A stretch of 59,643 nucleotides of DNA from an uncultured Bacteroidales bacterium (GTDB lineage: Bacteria; Bacteroidota; Bacteroidia; Bacteroidales; Bacteroidaceae), in the NCBI GenBank assembly GCA_902788865.1, contig CADALZ010000012.1, positions 1-59,643 on the forward strand, written 5' to 3'. This document shows, piece after piece, positions 33,701 through 41,102 of the stretch. The notes below the pieces were generated by a model. The model did not search any database. It had not been told where the DNA came from and saw nothing but the letters and a program-made list of their open reading frames with translations. Both the position numbers and the translations under genes were made by a program. How positions within the stretch are numbered: position 1 is the stretch's first letter; each line of letters begins with the position of its first letter.

Positions 33701-34445
33701 CCTCCCCATCATTCAGCACAGGGAATTTCTGACGGAAGGCCTCCAGCGCCTGCATGTCCAGTTCAGCCTCCGCCACACACTCCTGAGAGTCTTCGCAAGC
33801 TGACAGTGTCTGTCCGTAAGGACTGATGATGGCCGAACCGCCACAATATTCGCAAGATGGGTCTGTACCCACACGATTCACACCAGCCACATAGCACTGG
33901 TTCTCTATGGCACGCGCTCTGAGCAGTGCCTTCCAAGCCTCTACACGCGGAGTGGGCCAGTTGGCCACATAGAGCATGGCATCATAGTCGCCCCTGTTGC
34001 GACTCCACACTGGGAAACGCAGATCGTAGCACACCAGCAGCAGGAATCTTACACCTCTGAACTCCACAATGACACGCTCCTCACCACGGGTGAAGTGCTT
34101 GTCCTCACCGCCATAAGTGAACAGATGGCGTTTGTTGTAATAAGTCACCGTGCCATCGGGTTTCACAAAGTAAAACCGGTTGTAATACTTCCCCTCCTTC
34201 TCTATGGCTACACTTCCGGCTATGGCCGCGTCACAAGCCTGAGCCTTACGCTTCATCCATTGCAGAGTCTCACTTCCTTCTGGTTCGGCAATACCCTCAG
34301 GCTCAGTGGCAAATCCCGTAGAAAACATTTCTGTGAGTACATACAGATCTGCACCCGGATGCTGGTTTATCATGGCATCCAGATGCTTAATGTTCTCAGC
34401 ATGGTTGGCCCAGATGATATCATGTTGTAAAATTTCTACCTTCAT
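33678..34445 (-). CDS. Nitrilase-superfamily carbon-nitrogen hydrolase (omega-amidase-like)
   Basis: The 255-aa protein shows the Glu-Lys-Cys triad of the nitrilase superfamily: Glu in LYVLTEMFSTGF, Lys in YYNKRHLFTYGGED, and Cys in LLLVCYDLRFPVWSRN. The GRF-type sequence and length match the YafV/Nit2 omega-amidase branch, which deaminates alpha-keto-glutaramate-like products of glutamine transaminases. That would suit a neighbouring aminotransferase using glutamine. It is the first gene of the minus-strand aryl-acid operon and has a good promoter at 34483-34514. The final codons and the stop are made of an octamer array, so the C-terminus may differ from relatives. Confidence 0.88.
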   Translation of the reverse strand: MKVEILQHDIIWANHAENIKHLDAMINQHPGADLYVLTEMFSTGFATEPEGIAEPEGSETLQWMKRKAQACDAAIAGSVAIEKEGKYYNRFYFVKPDGTVTYYNKRHLFTYGGEDKHFTRGEERVIVEFRGVRFLLLVCYDLRFPVWSRNRGDYDAMLYVANWPTPRVEAWKALLRARAIENQCYVAGVNRVGTDPSCEYCGGSAIISPYGQTLSACEDSQECVAEAELDMQALEAFRQKFPVLNDGEEFEILRD

Positions 34446-34482
34446 TTCTTACAGATTGAATCAAATTTCGCAATATCGATTG

Positions 34483-34514
34483 CAAATTTACCTCATTCTT
34501 CTGTAAAATGCAAA
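34483..34514 (-). promoter_or_regulatory. Promoter of the nitrilase-iorAB-paaK operon
   Basis: Minus strand: TTTG (34511-34514), 20-bp spacer, TAAATTTG (34483-34490), 38 bp upstream of the first start codon. A near-perfect Bacteroidetes promoter. Confidence 0.75.
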
Positions 34515-34581
34515 AATGTAGTTAAAAGTTTGCATAATTCGTGTTTTTTCAGGACATTTGGAGATTGAAATTTGTGTAGTT

Positions 34582-36063
34582 ATGAAACTGAATGTAAGAT
34601 TTATTGTCGTGTTAGGCCTGCTGTGTGCACTTACGCTGGGCGCAGTGGCCAGTATGCCTATTAAGCCTATCAAACTGAAAAGCAGTGAGAAGGTAAAGAT
34701 AGAAGGTATCACATACCAATTATATCCCAAGAAGGCAGAAGCTAAGGTCATCAAGGTCGATACGCTTTATGCCGGTGAGATTATTATACCAGATTCTGTA
34801 GCGTGCGACTCTATAGTATATAAGGTGATAGAAATAGATGCAAGGGCTTTCTCTAAGAGCGCTGTGTCTGCGGTGGTCATTCCGGCTTCGGTAGAGAAGA
34901 TTGGGGGCAATGCCTTTGAGGAGTGCAATGACCTCACTGCCATCACTATTCCACCTACGGTGACCGACTTGGGAACTGGACTCTTCAGCGGATGTAAAAA
35001 TCTGGAGGTGGTAAACCTGCCGGAGAATATGGAGAAGTTGCCTAATAGTACCTTTGCCAACTGTGGTACGCTGGAGACCGTAACATTGCCCGACCGACTC
35101 AAGGAGATTGGCATCAGTGCCTTCGAGGGGTGTGTAGATCTGAAAGGGATAGACGTGCCGGCATCGGTCGATGAGATAGGGCGCGATGCCTTTAAAAACT
35201 GCACCAGTCTGAAGGATGTGAAGCTATCCAATGGGCTAAAGAACCTGGGAAGCGGTGCCTTTGAGGGGTGTGTATCACTGCATAGCATAGAGCTGCCACG
35301 CTCTCTGAGCAAGTTGCCAAACGAGGTTTTTCAGGGCTGCTCTACATTGCAGGATGTGCAGCTCACCAACTCGCTCAAGTCGATAGGTTCCAATGCTTTC
35401 GAAGGTTGTGCCGATCTGAAGAAGATCATTCTGCCTTCGTCGCTGTCAGATTTAGGTTCTTCGGCTTTCAGAGACTGCACTTCGCTTGAAGAGATGTCTA
35501 TTCCTTCAGGACTGGATAAGATACCATCCAGTGCTTTTCGCGGTTGCAGCAATCTGTACAAGCTCAACATCTCTTTTGCTGTGAAATCTATTGGTGACGA
35601 TGCCTTCCACGGTTGTGCGCGCCTCGACTCTGTTTTTATACCAAACTCTGTGAAGACACTGGGTGCCAGCGCTTTTGAAGGGTGTACCAATCTGCGTCGT
35701 GCTCAGCTCTCCAATGCTCTGAAGGTGTTGTCTTCCAAGCTCTTCCGTGGATGCTCCAACCTCAACGGTGTGACCATCCCCAACTCGGTGGCAGAACTTA
35801 AGGATGATGTCTTCCGCGACTGCTCCAGCCTCACGGCTATCACCATACCAGTGTCTGTGAAGAAACTGGGAAACGATGTGTTTAAGAGTTGCACCAACCT
35901 GCAGGAAATCACCATGCGCTCGGCAGCGCCACCTAAGATCAGTGGAGATACCTTCGATAAAGACGTGCAGCGCTATGCCACCCTCTACGTGCCTGATGAG
36001 GGCATTTATAAGAATGAGAGGGAAAAACGCTGGAGTAAGTTTTCCAATATTGTTAAGAGATAA
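34582..36063 (+). CDS. BspA-like leucine-rich-repeat protein
   Basis: The 493-aa protein starts at ATG 34582 with a signal peptide (MKLNVRFIVVLGLLCALTLG, then AVAS). A short N-terminal region precedes about 16 LRR_5 (BspA-type) repeats of roughly 23 residues, recognisable by IGSNAFEGCADLKKIILPSS and similar lines with the core AFxGCxxL. A C-terminal cap contains MRSAAPPKISGDTF and TLYVPDEGIYKNE. Such surface or secreted proteins mediate binding to host proteins or other cells in oral and gut Bacteroidales. No C-terminal sorting domain was recognised. Only 6 bp separate it from the LOG gene, suggesting co-transcription. The DNA repeats may recombine. Confidence 0.9.
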   Translation: MKLNVRFIVVLGLLCALTLGAVASMPIKPIKLKSSEKVKIEGITYQLYPKKAEAKVIKVDTLYAGEIIIPDSVACDSIVYKVIEIDARAFSKSAVSAVVIPASVEKIGGNAFEECNDLTAITIPPTVTDLGTGLFSGCKNLEVVNLPENMEKLPNSTFANCGTLETVTLPDRLKEIGISAFEGCVDLKGIDVPASVDEIGRDAFKNCTSLKDVKLSNGLKNLGSGAFEGCVSLHSIELPRSLSKLPNEVFQGCSTLQDVQLTNSLKSIGSNAFEGCADLKKIILPSSLSDLGSSAFRDCTSLEEMSIPSGLDKIPSSAFRGCSNLYKLNISFAVKSIGDDAFHGCARLDSVFIPNSVKTLGASAFEGCTNLRRAQLSNALKVLSSKLFRGCSNLNGVTIPNSVAELKDDVFRDCSSLTAITIPVSVKKLGNDVFKSCTNLQEITMRSAAPPKISGDTFDKDVQRYATLYVPDEGIYKNEREKRWSKFSNIVKR

Positions 36064-36069
36064 ATAGCC

Positions 36070-37020
36070 ATGATTACTTCGTCCGACTTTAATGAGATAA
36101 ACGCCCTGATAGCCTACCTCAAGCAGGTGCCTTACGATGTGTCACGCAACCAGCTCTATGGAGCAAGCGAGCTTTACGAAGGGTTTAATGCCGATGATGA
36201 GGCCAGCTTCCAGCATTGTTTCGATAGCCGTGTCTATCAGCATTTCATCGCCACGGGCAAGCAAACCTCACGGGTAGAAGAGTCGCTGGCTCGCGCCTTG
36301 CATGATCATGGCATGCATATCGCCATGCATGAGTTTAATCAGAAGCATGACAGCCGCTGCTATATAGGCATCATGGGTGGTCATGCCTTGCTGCGCACAG
36401 ACCCCATGTACAGTCAGATAGCCCTGCTGGGCAAGCACCTCACCGAGCGAGGCTTCTGCTTGCTGAGCGGTGGTGGCCCCGGCGCTATGGAGGCCACCCA
36501 TCTGGGAGCTTGGATGGCTGGTCAGACCGATTCGAATATGGAAGAGGCACTGCGCATGCTGCAGGTAGCACCTTCGTTCAGAGATGCCCATTGGCTGTCA
36601 TCTGCATTCAGCGTGATGAAGCGTTATCCGCAGCATCGGTACGAGAGTCTGGGCATACCTACTTGGCTCTATGGCCATGAGCCTTCCACGCCTTTTGCTA
36701 CCCATATCGCCAAGTTCTTCGAGAACAGCCTACGTGAAGACAGCATCCTCACTCTGGCCTTTGGTGGCATCATCTACACTCCAGGTAGCGCGGGCACCAT
36801 GCAGGAGATTTTCCAAGATGCCGTGCAGAACCACTACCTCAGCTTCGGCTTCTCCAGTCCGATGATATTTCTCGGCAAGCACTTCTGGACAGAAGAAATG
36901 CCCGTCTATCCATTGCTACAAGAGCTGATAGAGACGGGCAAGTATAAGAATCTGCTCCTCACGCTTACCGATGAGGCCGATGAGATAGTCGATTGTCTGG
37001 AGCGGTTTCGCAAGGCCTAA
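36070..37020 (+). CDS. LOG-family protein (nucleotide 5'-monophosphate phosphoribohydrolase-like)
   Basis: The 316-aa protein contains the Rossmann-like LOG fold with the signatures LLSGGGPGAMEATHLGAW and YTPGSAGTMQEIFQDAVQN. These correspond to the family's GGGxxGxM and PGGxGTxxE motifs. An N-terminal helical region of about 95 residues is extra compared with the minimal 180-residue enzymes, as in the larger PpnN-like group. Family members cleave nucleoside 5'-monophosphates to the base and ribose 5-phosphate. The gene follows the BspA-like gene closely and ends 4 bp into the convergent TSCPD gene. Confidence 0.85.
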   Translation: MITSSDFNEINALIAYLKQVPYDVSRNQLYGASELYEGFNADDEASFQHCFDSRVYQHFIATGKQTSRVEESLARALHDHGMHIAMHEFNQKHDSRCYIGIMGGHALLRTDPMYSQIALLGKHLTERGFCLLSGGGPGAMEATHLGAWMAGQTDSNMEEALRMLQVAPSFRDAHWLSSAFSVMKRYPQHRYESLGIPTWLYGHEPSTPFATHIAKFFENSLREDSILTLAFGGIIYTPGSAGTMQEIFQDAVQNHYLSFGFSSPMIFLGKHFWTEEMPVYPLLQELIETGKYKNLLLTLTDEADEIVDCLERFRKA

Positions 37021-37310
37021 GCCATAGACTGCTGTTCCTTGATCTGTGCTACCAGATTTTGACGCTCCATATCCTCGATAGCCAAGGCTATCTGGTCTGG
37101 GCAACTGGTCATCTTGCTACCGCAGCGTATGCCTTTCAGCCTATTATGCACTTCTTCCAGTCGCATGCCTTTGATGAGGCTGCAGATGCCTTTCAGGTTG
37201 CCATTGCAGCCACCTATCACATTGGCGAAGGTCACACGCCCTTCATCGTCTGCCTCCAGCTCTATAAACTGGCTGCAGACCCCCTGAGTCTTATATATAA
37301 TCTTCTTCAT
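37017..37310 (-). CDS. TSCPD-domain protein (TIGR03905 type)
   Basis: The 97-aa protein begins MKKIIYKTQGVCSQFIELEA. It contains the conserved cysteines VCSQF, GGCNGNLKGI, GIRCGSKMTSCPDQIALAIE. The TSCPD box gives the family its name and is shared with the C-terminal zinc site of some ribonucleotide reductases. Small stand-alone members occur widely in Firmicutes and Bacteroidetes with no proven function; metal binding by the cysteines is expected. The start at 37310 follows a short AT-rich leader. It is convergent with the LOG gene and overlaps its stop. Confidence 0.85.
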   Translation of the reverse strand: MKKIIYKTQGVCSQFIELEADDEGRVTFANVIGGCNGNLKGICSLIKGMRLEEVHNRLKGIRCGSKMTSCPDQIALAIEDMERQNLVAQIKEQQSMA

Positions 37311-37362
37311 GACTCTAACCCCCAATCACTATGCTTATTTTTTAATATTTTAATCTTTTAAT

Positions 37363-37410
37363 TTTTGCATTTTTGCATCTTTGCATCTTTGCATCTACGG
37401 CTCTGCCGTA
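37363..37410. repeat. Octamer array GCATTTTT/GCATCTTT plus GGC-GCC hairpin
   Basis: GCATTTTT and two GCATCTTT units are followed by TACGGCTCTGCCGTA, a perfect small hairpin. The same combination recurs at 56770-56820 and 57704-57760. Here it sits immediately before the end of pncB. Confidence 0.7.
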
Positions 37411-37411
37411 C

Positions 37412-38626
37412 TTAGTCCTCAATATGCAAAATCTCCTTGAATCGCTTCACTACCTCTGGGCGGCCAGTAGCCTTGCCACGATCCTCGCTCAGCTTGCACG
37501 TGTCGTTGTAGAACGGCCAGCTCTCGGTGATTTTGGCAGCCAGCAACTTGATGACGATGTTCATAGGCTCTACACCATCGAAGTCGTTGGTCCAGCAAGT
37601 GCCGATGCCGAACGAGATCTTGGCCTGATGACCCAGTCGGTCTTGCAATTCACAAGCCCCGTCGATGTTGAGCGCATTGCTGAACACCACCTGCTTCTCG
37701 CTGATAGGAATGCCGAAGGAAGCATACTTCGTCTTCATCTTCTCAAACTGCTCATAGTTGTCGCCGCTATCTACGCGCAGACCAGCAAAGCCACGGGCAA
37801 AGTCTTCAGAGAAGTTGCGGTCGAAAGCCTCCCACTTATACGTGTCGTAAAGGTAGGTTCCCAGACTGCCGCGGTAGGTATGTCGCCAGGTGCTCATGGC
37901 TATGTGGTTGGCCATCTGTGGCCCATACATAGCAGCTATGGCCGATACATACTCATGCGCCATGGTGCCTATCGGCGTCACGTCATACTTCATGGCCAGA
38001 TAGACGTTGCTGGTACCCGTGCATCTTCCGGGCTTGCCCGTTTCCTGATGCTCACGAGTGGCATCCAGCATGGCCTTCAGGGCCACATCCTCGGCATGGA
38101 AGCTGACACGACGGCGCGGACCGAAGTCGGCCCACAGGCAGCCATGTTCCAGCATCTTCTGCGCTTTGGCGTAGCTCTTGTGGTAGTAAGCCTCGTAGTC
38201 GAACTTGCGGTCTAGGCCCGTTACCTTATAGTAAAGCTCCGATACGATGGCAAGTACCTGCACCTCCAGCAGCACGGTGTCTGCCCAGAGTCCTTCAAAC
38301 TCTATATGTAGGTGGCCTTCAGCATCTTGGCTCACCTTTGCCCACTCACGCTTATAGCGGAAGCCGCGCAGATAGGTGAGAAACCAGCCTGGCAGGAAGT
38401 AGCACTTGCGGCGCATGAACTGAATTTCCTCTTCGGTGATGACGAGGTTTTCCAGCAAGGCAATCTGTTCTTCCACCAGCTTGCCGAATCCCTTAGGATA
38501 GCACAGACCGTTACGGTCCACGAACTCATACTTCACCTGTGCACGTGGAAAGTTATCTATGATTGCACAGCACATACTGAATTTATACAGGTCAGTATCC
38601 GTGAAATGTTTAATAATCTGCTCCAT
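37412..38626 (-). CDS. pncB: Nicotinate phosphoribosyltransferase
   Basis: The 404-aa protein matches PncB over its full length. It opens with TDTDLYKFSMCCAIIDNFP, has EFEGLWADTVLLEVQVLAIV, and shows the active-site His region GTSNVYLAMKYDVTPIGTMAHEY and GLRVDSGDNYEQFEKM. It converts nicotinate, PRPP and ATP to nicotinate mononucleotide in the Preiss-Handler NAD salvage pathway in the cytosol. It stands as a single gene; an AraC regulator lies about 100 bp upstream on the same strand but no direct link is evident. The isochorismatase-like hydrolase at 395-946 could supply nicotinate if it is a nicotinamidase, which is speculative. Confidence 0.96.
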   Translation of the reverse strand: MEQIIKHFTDTDLYKFSMCCAIIDNFPRAQVKYEFVDRNGLCYPKGFGKLVEEQIALLENLVITEEEIQFMRRKCYFLPGWFLTYLRGFRYKREWAKVSQDAEGHLHIEFEGLWADTVLLEVQVLAIVSELYYKVTGLDRKFDYEAYYHKSYAKAQKMLEHGCLWADFGPRRRVSFHAEDVALKAMLDATREHQETGKPGRCTGTSNVYLAMKYDVTPIGTMAHEYVSAIAAMYGPQMANHIAMSTWRHTYRGSLGTYLYDTYKWEAFDRNFSEDFARGFAGLRVDSGDNYEQFEKMKTKYASFGIPISEKQVVFSNALNIDGACELQDRLGHQAKISFGIGTCWTNDFDGVEPMNIVIKLLAAKITESWPFYNDTCKLSEDRGKATGRPEVVKRFKEILHIED

Positions 38627-38731
38627 ATTATTTAATTTTCAATTAAACTTCGTTTGATTTTGCTCACGTTCGGCAGAGCTGATGCAAGCATCGCTCTACT
38701 CTCACTTAATCGCAAAATTCTTCATTTACCA

Positions 38732-39661
38732 TTACCCTTCCTGCTGGTATTGCCTAGGCGACATCCCCACCGCATTCTTGAAGTACTTGCCGAAGAACGA
38801 CTGGTTGGGGAAGTTCAGCGCCAGACTCACTTGCTGCACCGTGTAGCTTCCCTTGCGAAGCATGGCCTTGGCCTCCAGTATCACAGCATCCTTGATCCAC
38901 TCCGAGGCATGCCTGCCGCTGGTTTCAGATACCACATGCGCCAGATAGGAAGCCGAGAGACAGAGGCGGTCGGCATAATACTTCAGGTCACGGTGCTCCT
39001 GACAGCCGTCGTGCACCTCCTGGATGAAGTCCAGCAATATCTCCTCTTGCCTTGTAGGCCGTTGGTAGTTCTGCTCTTTTTCGAAGCGCGATTTCTGCCC
39101 CATGAAGAGCAGCACCAGTCCCTGCAGCAAATTCTCTATCTTCTCACGCGTGTTGTCAACACGGCGATGCGTCAGCACTAAGCGCATCTGCTTGTAGAGC
39201 CCCAGCAGTTCCTCCATGTCCTCCTTGTCGCCATGAAATATGGCAGGGCGCAGAAAGTACTTGCGCACCGAGGCCGTGGCAAAGTTCAGCGCATGGTTGT
39301 CGGTATCGTTGGCAAAAGCCATGATAAGTAGCTTGGAACCAGGCATTGGCTCCATTTTCTCCAAGATAGACCCTGGTGTGAGCAGCAACGCATCGTTTTC
39401 GTGCATCTCCATGTCCATCAGGTTCACGTTTAGGCATATTCCGCCTTGCAGGCAGACTATGGTCATGGTGAACATGAACTTCATCGGCATCAGCTGTCTG
39501 GCTGTCTTCAGTTCCTCATCCTCGGCAAACGATCGCTCCTCAGAGAGGTTGTCGTTCAGATAGAGAAAGTCGTCCAGCATCAGCTTATGCTTCTGATCCT
39601 TCATCATGGCGAAGGTGATCTCAAAAAGTCTTTCGTTGCTTTCCATAGTCTTCATTGGCAT
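38732..39661 (-). CDS. AraC-family transcriptional regulator
   Basis: The 309-aa protein has an N-terminal cupin-like sensor half (residues about 20-180, with LMPMKFMFTMTIVCLQGGIC and GSILEKMEPMPGSKLLIMAF). The C-terminal AraC double HTH spans about 205-305: YYADRLCLSASYLAHVVSET, QQVSLALNFPNQSFFGKYFK and VGMSPRQYQQEG. Regulators of this kind bind DNA through the C-terminal domain and respond to a small ligand. Several in-frame starts exist at the 5' end (MPMKTMESNE); the first is used. The target is unknown; pncB downstream on the same strand or self-regulation are options. Confidence 0.9.
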   Translation of the reverse strand: MPMKTMESNERLFEITFAMMKDQKHKLMLDDFLYLNDNLSEERSFAEDEELKTARQLMPMKFMFTMTIVCLQGGICLNVNLMDMEMHENDALLLTPGSILEKMEPMPGSKLLIMAFANDTDNHALNFATASVRKYFLRPAIFHGDKEDMEELLGLYKQMRLVLTHRRVDNTREKIENLLQGLVLLFMGQKSRFEKEQNYQRPTRQEEILLDFIQEVHDGCQEHRDLKYYADRLCLSASYLAHVVSETSGRHASEWIKDAVILEAKAMLRKGSYTVQQVSLALNFPNQSFFGKYFKNAVGMSPRQYQQEG

Positions 39662-39749
39662 TTTGTGCGCTAAGATAAGGCTTTTCTATGAAAAAATACC
39701 AAAAACTGGGAAAAATACATCATTGTCAGAAGTATAATGGTGCAAAAAT

Positions 39750-39779
39750 AGCTGTCACGCCTGTCACGCTGTCACGCTT
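39750..39779. repeat. GCTGTCAC array, copy 1
   Basis: GCTGTCAC-GCCTGTCAC-GCTGTCAC-GCTT. Three near-identical units ending 9 bp from the stop codon of the 91-aa gene at 39789. Confidence 0.85.
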
Positions 39780-39788
39780 CGCTTGGTT

Positions 39789-40064
39789 TCAGATGCCCAG
39801 CATCCGTTCCATCACCTCCACGGCATGGGTGATATCCTGCTCGAAATGCCTATGGTCACGCAGAAAATCCGTGCGACCACCAGCCAGTAGCTGATAGAGC
39901 GACGGGTTCATCTCGTCGGCATAGGTGCCTATGGCATACTCTATGTCATCCCGCTGCCAGTCCATCGTGGAGTGGATATACACCCGCATCTTCTGGTGCA
40001 GAAAGGCGTAGGCGGTCTCTATGCTGTCTCGTGTCAGTTCCGAGGGTAGTGACTCCTGCTTCAT
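39789..40064 (-). CDS. Conserved hypothetical protein, 91 aa
   Basis: The 91-aa acidic helical protein (MKQESLPSELTRDSIETAYA at the start, RTDFLRDHRHFEQDITHAVE near the end) was not assigned to a known family. It has no signal peptide, membrane segment or metal motif. Codon use and its own -7 box (TAACTTTG on the minus strand at 40088-40095) support that it is real. It is divergent from the BASS transporter gene, with facing promoters in a 67-bp gap, so the two may be co-regulated. Confidence 0.6.
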   Translation of the reverse strand: MKQESLPSELTRDSIETAYAFLHQKMRVYIHSTMDWQRDDIEYAIGTYADEMNPSLYQLLAGGRTDFLRDHRHFEQDITHAVEVMERMLGI

Positions 40065-40087
40065 ACGTGTCAGAAAAGTTTAGGGTG

Positions 40088-40126
40088 CAAAGTTATACAT
40101 TATTTTTAAATAAAAGACTATCTTTG
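40088..40126. promoter_or_regulatory. Divergent promoter pair
   Basis: Minus-strand TAACTTTG at 40088-40095 serves the 91-aa gene. Plus-strand TATCTTTG at 40119-40126 serves the BASS transporter, whose ATG at 40132 lies only 5 bp after the -7 box, so its mRNA would be leaderless or start at the next ATG. Confidence 0.55.
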
Positions 40127-40131
40127 CACCC

Positions 40132-41058
40132 ATGATGAAGAATGTCTGCAATTTCATATCCCGCTGGATGGCTCTACAGGTGTTGCTGGTAGCTGGTCTG
40201 GCATTGTGGATGCCAGAGGCTTTTTCAGCCATAGACACATGGTATATCAATCCCATCCTCGGACTGATTATGTTCGGCATGGGACTCACACTCTCACTCG
40301 ATGATTTCCGCATCGTGTTCAGTCATCCCAAAGATGTGCTGACGGGGTGTCTGGCTCAGTTCACCGTGATGCCCCTGCTGGCTTGGCTGCTGGTCAAGGC
40401 CTTCGCCCTGCCCGACGAGCCGGCACTGGGCGTGATGCTGGTGGGGTGCTGTCCGGGTGGCACGTCGTCAAACGTGATCACCTATCTGGCCAAGGGCGAC
40501 CTTGCGCTCTCGGTGGGAATGACGGCCACTTCCACCGTGTTGGCTCCCCTGCTCACACCCCTTCTGGTGTGGCTGCTGGCTGGCACTATGGTCGATGTAG
40601 ATGCTGTGGGCATGCTCCTAAGCATACTCTATGTGGTGATAGCCCCCATAGCAGGCGGTCTGATTTGTCAGAAATACCTACCAAAGCTCACGTCGAAGCT
40701 CATTCCCTATCTTCCGGCATTCTCTACGCTGATGATTATGGCTGTGGTAGTGATTGTAGTGTCGCACACCGCTGCCTGTCTGCTTTCTGCAGGTCTGCTC
40801 ATCGTGCTGGTGGTGATGCTTCACAACCTGTTGGGATACACCATCGGCTACCTCATAGGTAAGCTGCTGAGGCTGCCCAAGCCCAAGCGTGTGGCCATAT
40901 CGGTAGAAGTCGGCATGCAGAACTCCGGCCTTGCCTCCTCACTTGCCGTGCTCCATTTCGCCGCCTATCCTCTGGCCACCATCCCCGGTGCCATATTCAG
41001 TGTCTGGCACAACATCAGCGGTGCCCTGATAGCCAAGTGGTATGGCCGCGGTGCCTGA
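40132..41058 (+). CDS. Bile acid:sodium symporter (BASS) family transporter
   Basis: The 308-aa membrane protein has about nine to ten hydrophobic helices. BASS hallmarks are LGLIMFGMGLTLSLDDFRIV, VGCCPGGTSSNVITYLAKGDL, STVLAPLLTPLLVW and EVGMQNSGLASSLAVLHF. The CCPGG-x-SN and EVGxQNSGLA segments form the crossed, sodium-binding helices. Bacterial members transport organic anions or pantoate-like compounds with sodium; bile acids need not be the substrate. The predicted transcript is nearly leaderless. It is followed directly by a GCTGTCAC array shared with the convergent GNAT-WG gene. Confidence 0.92.
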   Translation: MMKNVCNFISRWMALQVLLVAGLALWMPEAFSAIDTWYINPILGLIMFGMGLTLSLDDFRIVFSHPKDVLTGCLAQFTVMPLLAWLLVKAFALPDEPALGVMLVGCCPGGTSSNVITYLAKGDLALSVGMTATSTVLAPLLTPLLVWLLAGTMVDVDAVGMLLSILYVVIAPIAGGLICQKYLPKLTSKLIPYLPAFSTLMIMAVVVIVVSHTAACLLSAGLLIVLVVMLHNLLGYTIGYLIGKLLRLPKPKRVAISVEVGMQNSGLASSLAVLHFAAYPLATIPGAIFSVWHNISGALIAKWYGRGA

Positions 41059-41072
41059 TAGACTCCAAAAAC

Positions 41073-41102
41073 AGCTGTCACGCCTGTCACGCTGTCACGC
41101 TT
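41073..41102. repeat. GCTGTCAC array, copy 2
   Basis: Identical in its core to copy 1, preceded by AAAAACA. It lies between the convergent BASS and GNAT-WG genes and touches the TAA stop of the latter. Confidence 0.85.

Noticed and set aside
34558-34581. TTG start for the BspA-like protein
   Set aside because: ATG 34582 yields a standard signal peptide right at the N-terminus, while the TTG would add eight residues before it.
37373-38215. A 280-codon plus-strand frame opposite pncB
   Set aside because: PncB is recognised over its full length on the minus strand; the opposite frame has no family features.
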